Shown here: positions 1 to 12,600 of the stretch, one piece after another | Numbering within the stretch: the first letter of the stretch is position 1 | Layout: each line of letters begins with the position of its first letter | Source of the DNA: Nitrospirae bacterium RIFCSPHIGHO2_01_FULL_66_17 | Lineage (GTDB): Bacteria > Nitrospirota > Nitrospiria > 2-01-FULL-66-17 | Direction: 5' to 3' | DNA: 20,873 bases | Assembly: GCA_001803875.1 (NCBI GenBank) | Contig: MHEO01000047.1 | Span: 8,758 to 29,630 of the forward strand | Position numbers and translations under genes: made by a program | The notes under the pieces: generated by a model | Database searches by the model: none | Told to the model about the DNA's origin: nothing | What the model saw: only the letters and a program-made list of their open reading frames with translations

Positions 1-1
1 G

Positions 2-1057
2 GACGTCGATGTTGCCCTGTCCTGCCCCCTCCCCATCGATCATCCCCATGTCCTCCTCGCCCACGGCGGCGGGGGACGTCTGATGCATCGACTTATCGAA
101 CAGGTGTTCCTGCCGGCGTTCGGCAACCCCCTGCTCGATACCCGCCACGACGCGGCGGTCGCCGACCTCGGCGGGGCGCGGGTGGCGGTGACGACCGATT
201 CCTACGTCGTGCAGCCATTGTTCTTCCCGGGCGGCGACATCGGCTCGCTCGCGGTCAACGGCACGGTCAACGATCTGGCGATGGCCGGCGCGCGCCCGCT
301 CTACCTGACCGCCGGGTTCATCCTCGAGGAGGGGCTCCCGATGGAGACCCTGCGGCGCGTGGTGGACTCGATGCGGCGCGCGGCGGAGGCGGCCGGCGTG
401 CGGATCATCACCGGCGACACCAAAGTCGTGGACAAGGGCAAGGGCGACGGGTTGTTCATCAACACGGCGGGAATCGGCCTCGTCGAGTCCGCTCGCCCCA
501 TCGCCCCGGCGCAGGTGCGACCGGGTGACGCCATCCTCCTGAGCGGGGACCTCGGGCGCCACGGGATCGCGATCATGGCGGTCCGGGAAGGGTTGGAGTT
601 CGAGACCGTGATCGAGAGCGACTCGGCTCCCGTCGCCCCGCTCGTGCTCGCGCTCCTCGCCGCGGGCGTCGACGTCCGCTGCCTGCGGGACCTGACCCGC
701 GGCGGCCTGGCCAGCGCGCTCAATGAGATTGCGGAGACCGTCGGCGTGACCATGACGATCGACGAACGCGCAATCCCCGTCCGGGACGACGTCCGGGGGG
801 CGTGCGAACTGCTGGGGTTCGACCCGCTCTACGTGGCCAACGAGGGGCGGTTCGTCGCGTTCGTCGCGTCGCGCGACGCCGAGCGCGCCCTCGCCGTCAT
901 GGCCGCGCACCCCCTCGGGACCGGCGCCCGCATCATCGGCGAGGTCGGGGATCGCGCCGACGACCATTCTCCCGCCTTCGTGGTGATGACAAGCACGATC
1001 GGCGCGCGCCGCATCGTCGACATGCTGAGCGGCGAACAACTCCCTCGAATCTGCTAA
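2..1057 (+). CDS. hypE: Hydrogenase maturation protein HypE (5'-partial)
   Basis: HypE dehydrates, using ATP, a carboxamide carried on its C-terminal cysteine to a thiocyanate; the cyanide then goes to the iron held by HypC-HypD during [NiFe]-hydrogenase assembly in the cytoplasm. The protein ends in the family hallmark PRIC, the last Cys being the carrier. Other family matches are TDSYVVQPLFFPGG, GTVNDLAM, ITGDTKVV and DLTRGG, typical of the PurM/SelD/HypE ATP-binding fold. The frame stays open to base 2, and the 27 codons before the first Met (83) encode the conserved N-terminal stretch LLAHGGGGRLM, so ATG 83 is internal. No ATG, GTG or TTG lies in frame between 2 and 83; the real start is left of the window. 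The visible 351 residues cover nearly the whole family length. Other hyp genes probably lie upstream. The stop is 12 nt before the first ATPase. Identity is very secure. Confidence 0.96.
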   Translation, partial: DVDVALSCPLPIDHPHVLLAHGGGGRLMHRLIEQVFLPAFGNPLLDTRHDAAVADLGGARVAVTTDSYVVQPLFFPGGDIGSLAVNGTVNDLAMAGARPLYLTAGFILEEGLPMETLRRVVDSMRRAAEAAGVRIITGDTKVVDKGKGDGLFINTAGIGLVESARPIAPAQVRPGDAILLSGDLGRHGIAIMAVREGLEFETVIESDSAPVAPLVLALLAAGVDVRCLRDLTRGGLASALNEIAETVGVTMTIDERAIPVRDDVRGACELLGFDPLYVANEGRFVAFVASRDAERALAVMAAHPLGTGARIIGEVGDRADDHSPAFVVMTSTIGARRIVDMLSGEQLPRIC

Positions 1058-1069
1058 GATCACGCCTTC

Positions 1070-3759
<2,690 letters not shown>

Positions 3760-3763
<4 letters not shown>

Positions 3764-6501
3764 AAATCCACCACCTGAGCGTCGATGACGCGCTCGCCAG
3801 CCTGCACAGCGGTCCCGAGGGGCTCTCCGGCGCGGAGGCGGGCCGCCGGCTCCAGGAGTTTGGTCCCAACCGGGTCGAACGAGTCGCGGCCACGCCGCTG
3901 TGGGTGCGCTTCGCGAGGGGGTTCACCCATTTCTTCGCCGTGATCCTCTGGGTCGCCGCGGGCCTCGCGTTCGTCGCCGCGTGGCGGGATCCGGGGCAGG
4001 GCATGGCCACCCTCGGCTTCGCCATCGTCGGCGTGATTCTCATCAACGGCGTGTTCTCGTTCTGGCAGGAGTATCGCGCCGAGCGCGCGATCTCGGCGCT
4101 TCAGCGGCTGCTCCCGCACCGGGTGAAGGCGCTGCGGCCGCTTTTTGGTGCCGTTCAACGCGAGCACACGGTGTTCGAGATCCCCGCCGAGGCGCTGGTC
4201 CCCGGCGACGTGATCCTCGTGGCCGAGGGGGACGACATCCCCGCCGACTGCCGCGTGATCCAGGCCTTCGGCGCGCGGGTGAACAACGCCACCGTGACCG
4301 GCGAATCGCTTCCCAAGGCCCGCGACGAGCGGCCCAGCCCGGAAGAGGATGTCATCCGGAGCAAGAACGTCCTGCTCGCGGGGACGTCGCTGGTGTCGGG
4401 CGAGGCGCGCGCCGTGGTGTTCGCGACCGGGATGCGCACCGAGTTCGGCAAGATCGCGCACCTGACCCAGACCGCGGACGAAGTCCTCTCGCCGCTGCAA
4501 CGCGAGATCGCGTACGTGAGCCGCGTCGTGGCCGTCCTCGCCACGGTGCTCGGGGTGGTGTTTTTCGCCATCGGATATGCGCTGGGGTTTCCGTTCTGGT
4601 CGAACTTCATCTTCGCCATCGGCATCATCGTCGCCAATGTTCCCGAAGGGCTGCTCCCCACCGTCACGCTCTCGCTGGCCATGGCATCCCAACGGATGGC
4701 GAAGCGGAACGCGCTCATCCGGCATCTCCCCTCGGTGGAAGCGCTCGGGTCGGCGACCGTGATCTGCACCGACAAGACGGGGACGCTCACCCAGAACCGG
4801 ATGGTGGTGAAGCGGTTGTTCCTCTCGGGAGCGTTGTATGACCCCGACGAGATGGGGGCGCTCGGGCGCCGTCCGCCGTGGGACGCCCATCGCGCGTTCA
4901 TCGAGGTCGCGCACTTCTGCCACAACCTCAAGGAGGCGGAGCGGAACGGGAGCACGGTGCTATTGGGCGATCCCATGGAGGTCGTCCTGGTTCAGATGGC
5001 CCGGCGGGTGCTGCCCGACGTCCCCGGCGCTCCGCGCGTGGATGAGGTGCCATTCGACGCCGACCGGAAGCGGCTCTCCACGCTGCACAAGCACCGGGAC
5101 GGCCTGATGCTGTACACCAAGGGCGCGCTGGAAACGCTGCTGCCGCTGTGCTCGCGCGTCCGGTACGGCGGCGAGACGCGCCCGCTGACGGCCGAGATGG
5201 CGGACGCGTTCGTGAAGGCGCAGGACGAGATGGCGGAAGCGGGGCTGCGGGTGCTCGCGTTCGCGCACCGGCGCGTCGCGGAGCCGTACGACCGGTCGAC
5301 CCTGGAAACGGATCTGACCCTGTTGGGACTGGTCGGCCTGGAAGATCCGCCGCGGCCCGAGGTGCCCCACGCCGTGCAGCGGTGCCGGGACGCGGGCATC
5401 AAAGTCATCATGATCACGGGCGACCACCCGCGCACCGCGAGCGCCGTCGCGCGGCGGGTCGGCCTCGTGCGGACGGACGCGCCGCTCGTGATCGTCGGCG
5501 ATCAACTCCGGCTCATGTCCGACACCCAGCTCCAACTGGCGGTGGCCGCGCCGGAGATCGTGTTCGCCCGCGTGACCGCCGACCAGAAGATGCGGATCGT
5601 CGTCGCCCTGAAGGCGAGGAAGGAGATCGTTGCCGTCACGGGGGACGGGGTCAACGACGCCCCGGCGCTGCGGAAGGCCGACATCGGGATCGCCATGGGG
5701 ATCACGGGAACGGACGTGGCCCGGGAGGCCGCCGACATCGTCCTGATGGACGACAACTTCGCGAGCATCGTCGCCGCGGTCGAGGAGGGGCGCGCCGTTT
5801 TCGACAACATCCGAAAGTTTCTGACGTACATCCTGACGTCCAACATCCCGGAGATCGTGCCGTACCTCGCCTTCGTCCTGTTTCGCATCCCGCTCCCCCT
5901 GACGATCATCCAAATCCTGGCGGTGGATCTGGGGACCGACATGTTGCCCGCCCTTGCGCTCGGCGCGGAGCGGCCGGACCCCGGAGTCATGCAGCGACCG
6001 CCGCGTCCCGTCGGTGAACGACTGCTCGGGCGGGCGCTGCTCGCACGGGCGTATCTGTTCCTGGGCGTCCTCGAAGCCGCCGCGGCCATGGCGGCGTTCT
6101 TCTTCGTGCTCGATCGAGGGGGATGGGAGTACGGCCGGCCGCTGGACGCTTCGGATCCCCTCTATCTGCAAGCCACCGCGGCCTGCTTGAGCGCCATCAT
6201 CGTGATGCAGGTGGTGAACGTGTTCCTCTGCCGGGACGACCGAACGTCGGCGTTCGCGTTCGGGTTGTTCAGTAATCCGTTGATCCTCTGGGGGATCGTC
6301 GCCGAGGTGACGCTGATCCTCCTAATCGACTACACGCCGTGGGGAAATCTGATCTTCGGCACGGCCCCGCTGGCCAAGGCGGTTTGGTTGTTCCTCATCC
6401 CCTTCGCGGTCGCGATGCTCGGGCTGGAAGAGCTGCGAAAGTTGATCGCGAGGAATATACACAACAAGCGGCGCACGTTGACAGGGGCGTCCGGTCCGTA
6501 G
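3760..6501 (+). CDS. P2C-like (Na+/K+-ATPase-related) cation-translocating P-type ATPase
   Basis: A 913-residue inner-membrane P-type ATPase. Motifs: TGES at 180-183, VPEGLLPT in TM4 (P295, E296), DKTGTLT with Asp338, and TGDGVNDAP at 627-635. The cation-site segments resemble the alpha subunit of Na+/K+-ATPase closely: TM4 GIIVANVPEGLL, TM5 LTSNIPE (S694, N695, E698) and TM6 VDLGTD (D723, D727). In TM8 the Na+-site Asp926 seems to be Asn (QVVNVFLC), and in TM9 one of the two glutamates is Ala. The ion could be Na+, K+ or H+. No beta-subunit gene is nearby, as is usual in bacteria. Start ATG 3760 overlaps the previous stop (ATGA) and opens the normal N-terminus HHLSVDDALASL; the frame stays open 170 codons farther upstream inside the first ATPase, but that extension is another frame of its coding sequence. 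Class is secure, transported ion uncertain. Confidence 0.92.
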
Positions 6502-6507
6502 TATGGT
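6478..6507 (+). promoter_or_regulatory. Putative sigma70-type promoter for the first efflux operon
   Basis: TTGACA (6478-6483, perfect -35) is followed by 18 nt and TATGGT (6502-6507, 4 of 6 matches to TATAAT). A short A/T-richer patch (GGAATATACACAACAA) lies just upstream. It sits within the last codons and stop of the second ATPase gene. Transcription would begin near 6514, at or just before the ATG at 6515. Read by eye only. Confidence 0.5.
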
Positions 6508-6940
6508 TGGGCTCATGATTTCTGCCCTCCAGGCGCGAACGCGTCATCTGGCCACCTGGCTCGCTGTCCTTGCCCTCACGCTCTCCCCCCTCATTCACAC
6601 CCACGCGGGGGTGGCGCAGTCCCACGCGGGGGACCACGCGCACCCGCCGATGGTGCACTCGGTCTTTTCGTCGGACGAGGCCGCGCACCCCCTGACGGAA
6701 CCCGGGAGGACCCGCCTCACGCTGGTCCAGACCGTTGCTCTCCACGCGCTTGGCCAGGGAATCGGATCTCTCTCTGGCGCGAGTACGCCGGTGGTCTTCG
6801 TGCTCTCGCCGTCTGCGCCGACAGCGCTGATTCCTCCCACGCCATCCTCGTTGTTTCCGCCACCGCTTTTGCGTCAGTCCTCAGGGGTGAGCGGTAGTTC
6901 GATCACGCCGCGCGCTCCTCCGCTTTCTCCTCTCTCCTAA
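6503..6940 (+). CDS. Small secreted His-rich protein preceding the czc-like operon
   Basis: I do not recognise a family. The 145-residue product has a basic start, a hydrophobic segment at about 16-30 (signal peptide), then a His-rich patch with H32, H34, H41, H45, H47 and H52, followed by a Pro/Ser-rich tail without obvious domain. A periplasmic metal-binding or metal-sensing role is suggested by the histidines and by its place as first gene before an RND heavy-metal efflux set; this is inference. The start is uncertain: ATG 6503 touches the preceding stop, while ATG 6515 (codon 5) coincides with the predicted transcription start of the promoter at 6478-6507 and would be leaderless or nearly so. 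A similar small secreted protein precedes the second efflux set. Confidence 0.7.
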   Translation: MVGLMISALQARTRHLATWLAVLALTLSPLIHTHAGVAQSHAGDHAHPPMVHSVFSSDEAAHPLTEPGRTRLTLVQTVALHALGQGIGSLSGASTPVVFVLSPSAPTALIPPTPSSLFPPPLLRQSSGVSGSSITPRAPPLSPLS

Positions 6941-6969
6941 ACACCACCGTTCTCAGGTTGTGATCTCGA

Positions 6970-6981
6970 CCGACGCGTCGG
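6970..6981. repeat. 12-bp perfect palindrome upstream of czcC-1
   Basis: CCGACGCGTCGG is self-complementary and lies in the 113-nt gap between the small His-rich gene and czcC-1. It could be an operator half-pair or chance in GC-rich DNA. No -35/-10 pair is convincing next to it. Confidence 0.3.
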
Positions 6982-7041
6982 GGTCGCGCGTCATGCGCGG
7001 TCTGCGGTCGATCCGGATCAAACGTGGGACGAAACTCGCAC

Positions 7042-7046
7042 AGGAG
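7042..7046 (+). promoter_or_regulatory. Ribosome-binding site deciding the czcC-1 start
   Basis: AGGAG lies 7 nt before ATG 7054, favouring this over GTG 7024, which would add ten non-signal-like residues. Confidence 0.65.
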
Positions 7047-7053
7047 CGTTCGG

Positions 7054-8379
7054 ATGCGGCGTATCGGATTGGCGTCATGGTTGGTCACGGGATTGGGAAT
7101 CATCTTCTTTGTGACGGGTTGGGTTGAGCCGTCGTTCGGAGCCTCGGAGGAGCGCGCGCCCGGTCTCACATTAGACGGCGCCGTCCAGTTGGCGCTGGAG
7201 CGGAACGTGGACGTGCTGGGAAGCCGGTTCGGGCTCGATCGCGCGGAGGCGAATCGCCTGCTCGCCGCCGCGTACCCCAACCCCGAGTATCGGTTCAATC
7301 AGGAAGGCCTGTCCGGAGGATTCGAGCGAGAGGTCAACAATATCCGGTACCACCGGATCGAGCAGACCATCGAGGGATTCGGCAAACGACGGAACCGGAA
7401 AGCCGCCGCGGATGCCGGGATCGAGGAGGCCCGAGCCGAGTTTCAGGACACCGTGCGCCTGCTGGTCTTTGAACTGAAGAAAGCTTTTTATGAGGTCCTG
7501 CTGGCCCAGGCGAATCGAGAAACGGCGACAACGGATCTCCAGCGGCTCCGTCAGGTCGTGGCCATCACCGAATCTCGCGTCCAGCAAGGCGACATCCCTG
7601 AAGCCGATCTGATTCGCACGCAGGTGGAAGCCCTTCGGTTCGAGGACGAGGTGGCGTCGGCCGACTTGGCGTTGGTGGCCGCCAAAACCAGGCTGGCTCT
7701 GTTGGCGGGCCTGGAGGGGCCGGTCGATGAGATCGTGATCATTGGCTCGCTGGAGCAGGATCCGGACGGCGCGACCCCGGGGGAAGCGGATCTGGGTCTG
7801 GATCACTTGATCGAACTCGCGAAGGTCCGTCGCCCCGATCTCGCAGCGGCCCAGGCGAGTCGGCGTCGCGCCGACAGCGAAGTGAAGCTGAATCGGGCCC
7901 TGCGCTACCCCAATCTCACGGTGGGTCTCCAGTCCGAACAGATGGAAGGCGTCCAGGGAACCGACGACCTCTCCACGTTCGGTGTCGGCCTGGGATTCCC
8001 CCTGCCCATCTGGGATCGAAACCGGGGCGGGATCGCATTGGCCCAAGCCGATCTCAGGCACGCCGAGGCGTTGGCGCAGCAACGGGAGCGCGCAATCCGG
8101 GCCGAGCTCGAATCCGCGCTTGATCAGTTCCGGTTGAGCGCCGAACGGGTCGAGGCGGTTCGCACGCGGCTCCTGCCTCGATCCGAGGAGTCGCGCACGA
8201 TCGCCGAGGCGCTCTACGAGGAAGGGGCCACGAGCCTGCTCCAACTCCTCGACGCGCAACGGGTCTTCAACGAGGCCCGGCTTCGCGCCAACCGGATTCT
8301 CTTCGAGCACCACGTCAACCGGTTTCTGCTCGAACGAGCCGTGGGAACCGAGTTGGCGGCACTGGGCACGAGACCATGA
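7054..8379 (+). CDS. czcC: CzcC/TolC-type outer-membrane efflux channel (system 1)
   Basis: A 441-residue outer-membrane factor that would form the exit duct of the tripartite RND pump encoded by the next two genes. It has a signal peptide (basic MRR, hydrophobic about 11-22, likely cleavage after SFGA), no lipobox Cys, and two repeats of the OEP family rich in coiled-coil Ala/Arg/Glu helices. CzcC-like marks include YPNPE near the N-terminus, FPLPIWDRNRG in the second repeat and EEGATSLLQLLDAQR near the end. The start ATG 7054 is chosen for the AGGAG ribosome-binding site and the signal peptide; GTG 7024 is the longer alternative. The stop overlaps the ATG at 8376 (ATGA). The length is normal for the family. 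The metal is not determined by this component. Confidence 0.92.
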   Translation: MRRIGLASWLVTGLGIIFFVTGWVEPSFGASEERAPGLTLDGAVQLALERNVDVLGSRFGLDRAEANRLLAAAYPNPEYRFNQEGLSGGFEREVNNIRYHRIEQTIEGFGKRRNRKAAADAGIEEARAEFQDTVRLLVFELKKAFYEVLLAQANRETATTDLQRLRQVVAITESRVQQGDIPEADLIRTQVEALRFEDEVASADLALVAAKTRLALLAGLEGPVDEIVIIGSLEQDPDGATPGEADLGLDHLIELAKVRRPDLAAAQASRRRADSEVKLNRALRYPNLTVGLQSEQMEGVQGTDDLSTFGVGLGFPLPIWDRNRGGIALAQADLRHAEALAQQRERAIRAELESALDQFRLSAERVEAVRTRLLPRSEESRTIAEALYEEGATSLLQLLDAQRVFNEARLRANRILFEHHVNRFLLERAVGTELAALGTRP

Positions 8380-8407
8380 CCGTGACCTCAACCACGTCGA
8401 TCGAGAC

Positions 8408-8414
8408 AAAGGAG
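8408..8414 (+). promoter_or_regulatory. Ribosome-binding site deciding the czcB-1 start
   Basis: AAAGGAG lies 6 nt before ATG 8421. It directly touches ATG 8415, which excludes that start, and lies downstream of ATG 8376. Confidence 0.65.
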
Positions 8415-8420
8415 ATGGGT

Positions 8421-9623
8421 ATGTGGAGACCAAGGCGCCGGAATTCCGGTGGCGGGATGATCCCGACGGCCGTGGCCGGCCTGCTCGTGCTGGTGGTGAT
8501 GGGGTGCTCGGAATCCGGCGGCACGCAAGCCGCCGAATCCGATCCGGCTGCCCCCGATGCTCGCGGCAGCCAGACGCTCCGGATGACTCCCGACGCCATC
8601 AAGGCGATCGGGCTCAAGACCGAGGCGGTCACGCGCGGTCGCCTTCAATTGCCGCTCCAGGTCAGCGGGCGGGTGACCTACGATGAGAACCGGTTCGCCC
8701 ACGTCAGCGCCCCCATTGCCGGGCGGGTCCAGAGCTTTCGAGCGCACATCGGGGACCGGGTGAAGCGGGGCGATCCGCTTGCCTTCATCGAGAGCCCCGA
8801 GATCGGACGGGCGCAGTCGGACTACCTCCGCGCGATGGCCGAGCTGGGCGTGACGGAGCGGGCGTTCGAGCGGGCCAAGGCCTTGTTGGAGAAAAAGGGG
8901 GTCAGCCGCGGCGAGGTCCAACGACTGGAGGGCGAGGCGCTCCGCGCGCGCGCCGCCGTCCAAGAGGCCAAGGACCACCTGACGCTCCTCGGCTTCACGG
9001 ACGAGGCGGTGGCCCGGCTGGCCGAGACCGGCGCCGCCGAGACGGCGATGCCGCTGGTGTCGCCCCTGTCCGGCGTGGTGGTGCGCCACGAGGCCTTCAC
9101 CGGCGCCGGGGTCGAACCGACCCAGATGCTCTATCTCGTCGCCGATCTGTCGGTCGTGTGGGTCGAAGCCGACGTGCCCGAGCGGGATCTCGCCCGCGTG
9201 CAGCCGGGACAGCGCGCCGACATCCTGGTCCAGGCGTATCCTGACCGGGTTTTTTCGGGCCGCGTCGAGACCCTCGGCCGGGCGCTCGACGAGAAGACGC
9301 GGACGCTGATGGTGCGGGTCGTGGTCCCGAATCGCGATGAGGCGCTCAAGCCCGGCATGCTGGCGCAGGTTGGCCTCCTCACCGGCGCGGGGGAAGACGC
9401 GATCACCGTTCCGGCCGACGCCGTGCAGCGCGACGGCGAGCGCGCCCTCGTGTTTGTTGAGCAAGAACCGGGCGTGTTCGCCGTCCGTGAGGTCACGGGC
9501 GGCCGGAAGGCCGGCAACCGCATCGAGATCCGGTCGGGCGTCGAGCCGGGAGAGAAGGTGGTGACCACCGGAAGTTTCCGGCTCAAATCGGATATGAAGA
9601 AAACCGAGATGGAGGCGGGCTGA
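8421..9623 (+). CDS. czcB: RND periplasmic adaptor lipoprotein, CzcB/CusB type (system 1)
   Basis: Membrane-fusion protein of 400 residues that joins the RND pump to the outer-membrane channel. The N-terminus is a lipoprotein signal ending VMGC, so Cys29 should be lipidated and anchor it to the inner membrane. Next come the first lipoyl half (up to about I123), a full alpha-helical hairpin (about 125-205, strongly Ala/Glu/Arg coiled coil), the second lipoyl half beginning PLVSPLSG at 211, a beta-barrel with VWVEADVPE, and a membrane-proximal domain. The start at 8421 is chosen because AAAGGAG sits 6 nt before it and the signal then begins MWRPRRR. ATG 8376, overlapping the czcC stop as ATGA, is the alternative and adds 15 residues. 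No His- or Met-rich metal-binding N-terminus of CusB type is seen. The stop is 2 nt before the pump gene. Confidence 0.92.
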   Translation: MWRPRRRNSGGGMIPTAVAGLLVLVVMGCSESGGTQAAESDPAAPDARGSQTLRMTPDAIKAIGLKTEAVTRGRLQLPLQVSGRVTYDENRFAHVSAPIAGRVQSFRAHIGDRVKRGDPLAFIESPEIGRAQSDYLRAMAELGVTERAFERAKALLEKKGVSRGEVQRLEGEALRARAAVQEAKDHLTLLGFTDEAVARLAETGAAETAMPLVSPLSGVVVRHEAFTGAGVEPTQMLYLVADLSVVWVEADVPERDLARVQPGQRADILVQAYPDRVFSGRVETLGRALDEKTRTLMVRVVVPNRDEALKPGMLAQVGLLTGAGEDAITVPADAVQRDGERALVFVEQEPGVFAVREVTGGRKAGNRIEIRSGVEPGEKVVTTGSFRLKSDMKKTEMEAG

Positions 9624-9625
9624 CC

Positions 9626-12600
9626 ATGATCGACCGTCTCATCACATTTGCGCTGAAGCAGCGTCTCCTGATCCTGCTGGGGGTGGCCATTCTGGTTGGC
9701 GGAGGGATCTTGGCCTTCGTCCGACTCCCGATCGACGCGTTCCCCGACGTCACCAATATCCAGGTTCAGGTCATCACCAAGGCGCCCGGCATGTCGCCGG
9801 TGGAGATCGAGCAATTGGTGACCTTCCCCCTGGAAGTGGATCTGATGGGGCTTCCCAAGAAGACCGAGCTGCGGTCGATCTCCAAATTTGGGATCTCGGT
9901 CATCACCGTGGTCTTCGAGGATGGCACCGATATCTACTGGGCGAGACAGACCGTGCTCGAGCGGTTTCTTCAGGCCAAGGAGAAGCTCCCTCCCAACGTG
10001 GAATCGATGTTGGGGCCGATCAGCACCGGGTTGGGCGAGGTGTACCAGTACCGGTTGCACGGCCCCAAGTACGACCTGACCGATCTCCGCACGCTCCAGG
10101 ACTGGGTCGTCCGGCCCATGCTGCGGACCGTCCCCGGCGTGGCCGACGTCAACAGTCTCGGCGGCCTCCCCAAGGAGTACCAGGTTCTGGTGGACCCCGA
10201 CCGTCTCAAGAACTTCGGGCTCACGCTGCGGCAGGTCTTTGAAGCGGTGGAACGCAATAATGCCAACGTCGGCGGCGGGTTCATCCGGCACCAGGAGGAG
10301 CAGTTCGTCGTCCGGGGCCTGGGGATGATCCGCAACGTCGAGGACATCCGAAACATCGTCGTCGCATCGGAGCGGGGCACACCCATCTTCCTTCGGGATG
10401 TGGCCGAGGTCGGCATCGGGGCACGGACTCGATACGGCGGGGTCACCTACGAAGGCAAAGGGGAAGCGGTGGAGGGGTTGGTCCTGATGCTGATGGGGGG
10501 CAACAGCCGGGAGATCGTGACCAACGTCAAAGCCAAGGTCGACGAGATCAACCGGGTGCTGCCGGCCGACGTCTCCATCGTGCCGTTCTACGATCGGACC
10601 GAGCTGGTCAACCGGGCGATCTGGACGGTCGAAAAGGCGCTGCTGGAAGGGGCCGTCCTCGTTGTCGCGGTGTTGATCGTGTTCCTCGGCAATCTCCGCA
10701 GCGCGGTGATCGTCTCCCTCATGCTTCCGCTCTCGATCCTGTTCACGTTTGTGCTCATGAAGGGCCTGGGCCTCTCGGCCAACCTCATGTCGTTGGGGGG
10801 GCTCGCCATCGGGATCGGGATGCTGGTGGACGGGGCCGTGGTGATGGTCGAGAACATCTACCGGTGCCTATCCGAGGCGGGGGCCCGTGCGGATCGAACC
10901 GAGCTCGGTCCTCCGATGCCCCCGCACCCCCGGCCTCTCCCGGCAGAGCCGGGACCCGGCCGTGCCGAAAAGCAGGCCCGGGGCGGGTCGACGATGCACC
11001 ATATTCTTGAAGCCGCGCGCGAGGTGGGCCGTCCCGTGCTGTTCGGCATTCTCATCATCATCGTGGTGTTCCTGCCCCTGTTCAGCCTCACCGGGGTCGA
11101 GGGCAAGATGTTCAAGCCCCTGGCCTTCACGGTTGCCTTCGCGATGTTCGGTTCCTTGATCCTCTCCCTCACGCTGGTGCCGGTGCTCTGTTCGTTGCTC
11201 TTCGCCGCGGGGGTGAAAGAGCGGGAACCGTGGCTGGTGCGCCGGCTCCGCGAGCGGTACCGAGGGGTGCTGGCGGCAGCGTTGGCTCATCCGAAGACCT
11301 TGGTGGGGGGCGCCCTGGGGCTCCTGGTCGGCGCGCTGGTGCTGTTTCCGTTCATCGGCAAGGAGTTCGTGCCCACGCTGGATGAGGGCGACATCGTGAT
11401 CAACGTCACCCGCCTGCCCAGCATTTCGCTGGACGATTCGCTGCGGATCAACGGCGAGGTCGAGCGGGCGCTGATGCAATTCCCGGAGGTCAAGACCATC
11501 GTCACGCGAACCGGCACCGATGAAATCGGCGTGGATCCGATGGGACCGGAGCTGTCGGACATCTTTATCATCCTCAAGCCCGAACGCGAATGGACCGTTG
11601 GAACCAAGGACGAGCTGAAAGAGAAGATGCGCGAGGCGATGGACCGAATCCCGGGCATCGCCTACGTGTTCTCCCAACCCATCCAGATGCGGGTCGACGA
11701 GATGCTGGCTGGGGTGCGCGCCCAGGTCGCCGTGAAGATCTTCGGGGAAGACATGCAGGTCTTGGCTGAGACGGCGACTCGCATCGAGCGGGTGCTCCGC
11801 GGCATTCCCGGTGCGGTGGACGTGCGGACCGAACAGGTCTCGGGGCAGTATTTTCTGGAGATTGAAGCCGATCGGCAGGCTTTGGCCCGGTATGGGATCA
11901 ATGTCGCGGATCTCAACGAGGTGGTCGAGACGGCCATCGGCGGCAAGGTGGCGACCGAAGTTGTGGAAGGCCAGCGGCGGTTTGGCGTGTTGGTCCGTTT
12001 TCCGGAGGCGGTGCGCGGGGACGTGCAGGCCGTGGAGAATCTGACGGTCAGCGCTCCGGACGGCGCGAGAATCCCGCTCAAACAACTGGCGGCCATCCGC
12101 GTGGCCGAAGGACCGGTCCAGATCAATCGCGAAGAAGGCAGCCGCCGGATCGTCATCGAGGCCAACGTGGAGGGGCGCGACATCGCGTCGTTCGTGGCCG
12201 ATGGGCAGCGACGTATCGCCGAAGCGGTGGCACTTCCCTCGGGGTACTACGTGACCTGGGGCGGCCAGTTCGAAAACCAGCAGCGGGCGATGCAGCGCCT
12301 GGCGATCGTCGTGCCGGTGGCGCTGTTCTTGATCTTTCTCTTGCTCTTCACGGCGTTCAATGCGCTGCGGCACGCGTTCTTGATCCTGGCGAACATCCCA
12401 TTCGCCTTGATCGGCGGCATCGTGTCGCTCTTTCTGTCCGGCCTGTATCTGTCGGTGCCCGCGTCGGTGGGGTTCATCGCGCTCTTTGGGGTGGCGATCC
12501 TCAATGGCGTCGTTCTGGTGTCCACCTTCAATCAATTGAGGCAGGAGGGATTGACCCTGGAGGAGGCGGTCCGTCTCGGGTCCGAGCGGCGGCTGCGGCC

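Noticed and set aside
2..1057. Selenophosphate synthetase or PurM instead of HypE
   Set aside because: These share the fold, but only HypE ends in PRIC and has the FILEEGLPME segment seen here.
6941..7053. Metal riboswitch before czcC-1
   Set aside because: No recognisable NiCo or yybP-ykoY core could be seen in this short gap.
10938..10954. Intrinsic terminator inside czcA-1
   Set aside because: The hairpin lies within an intact reading frame and is not followed by a T-run.
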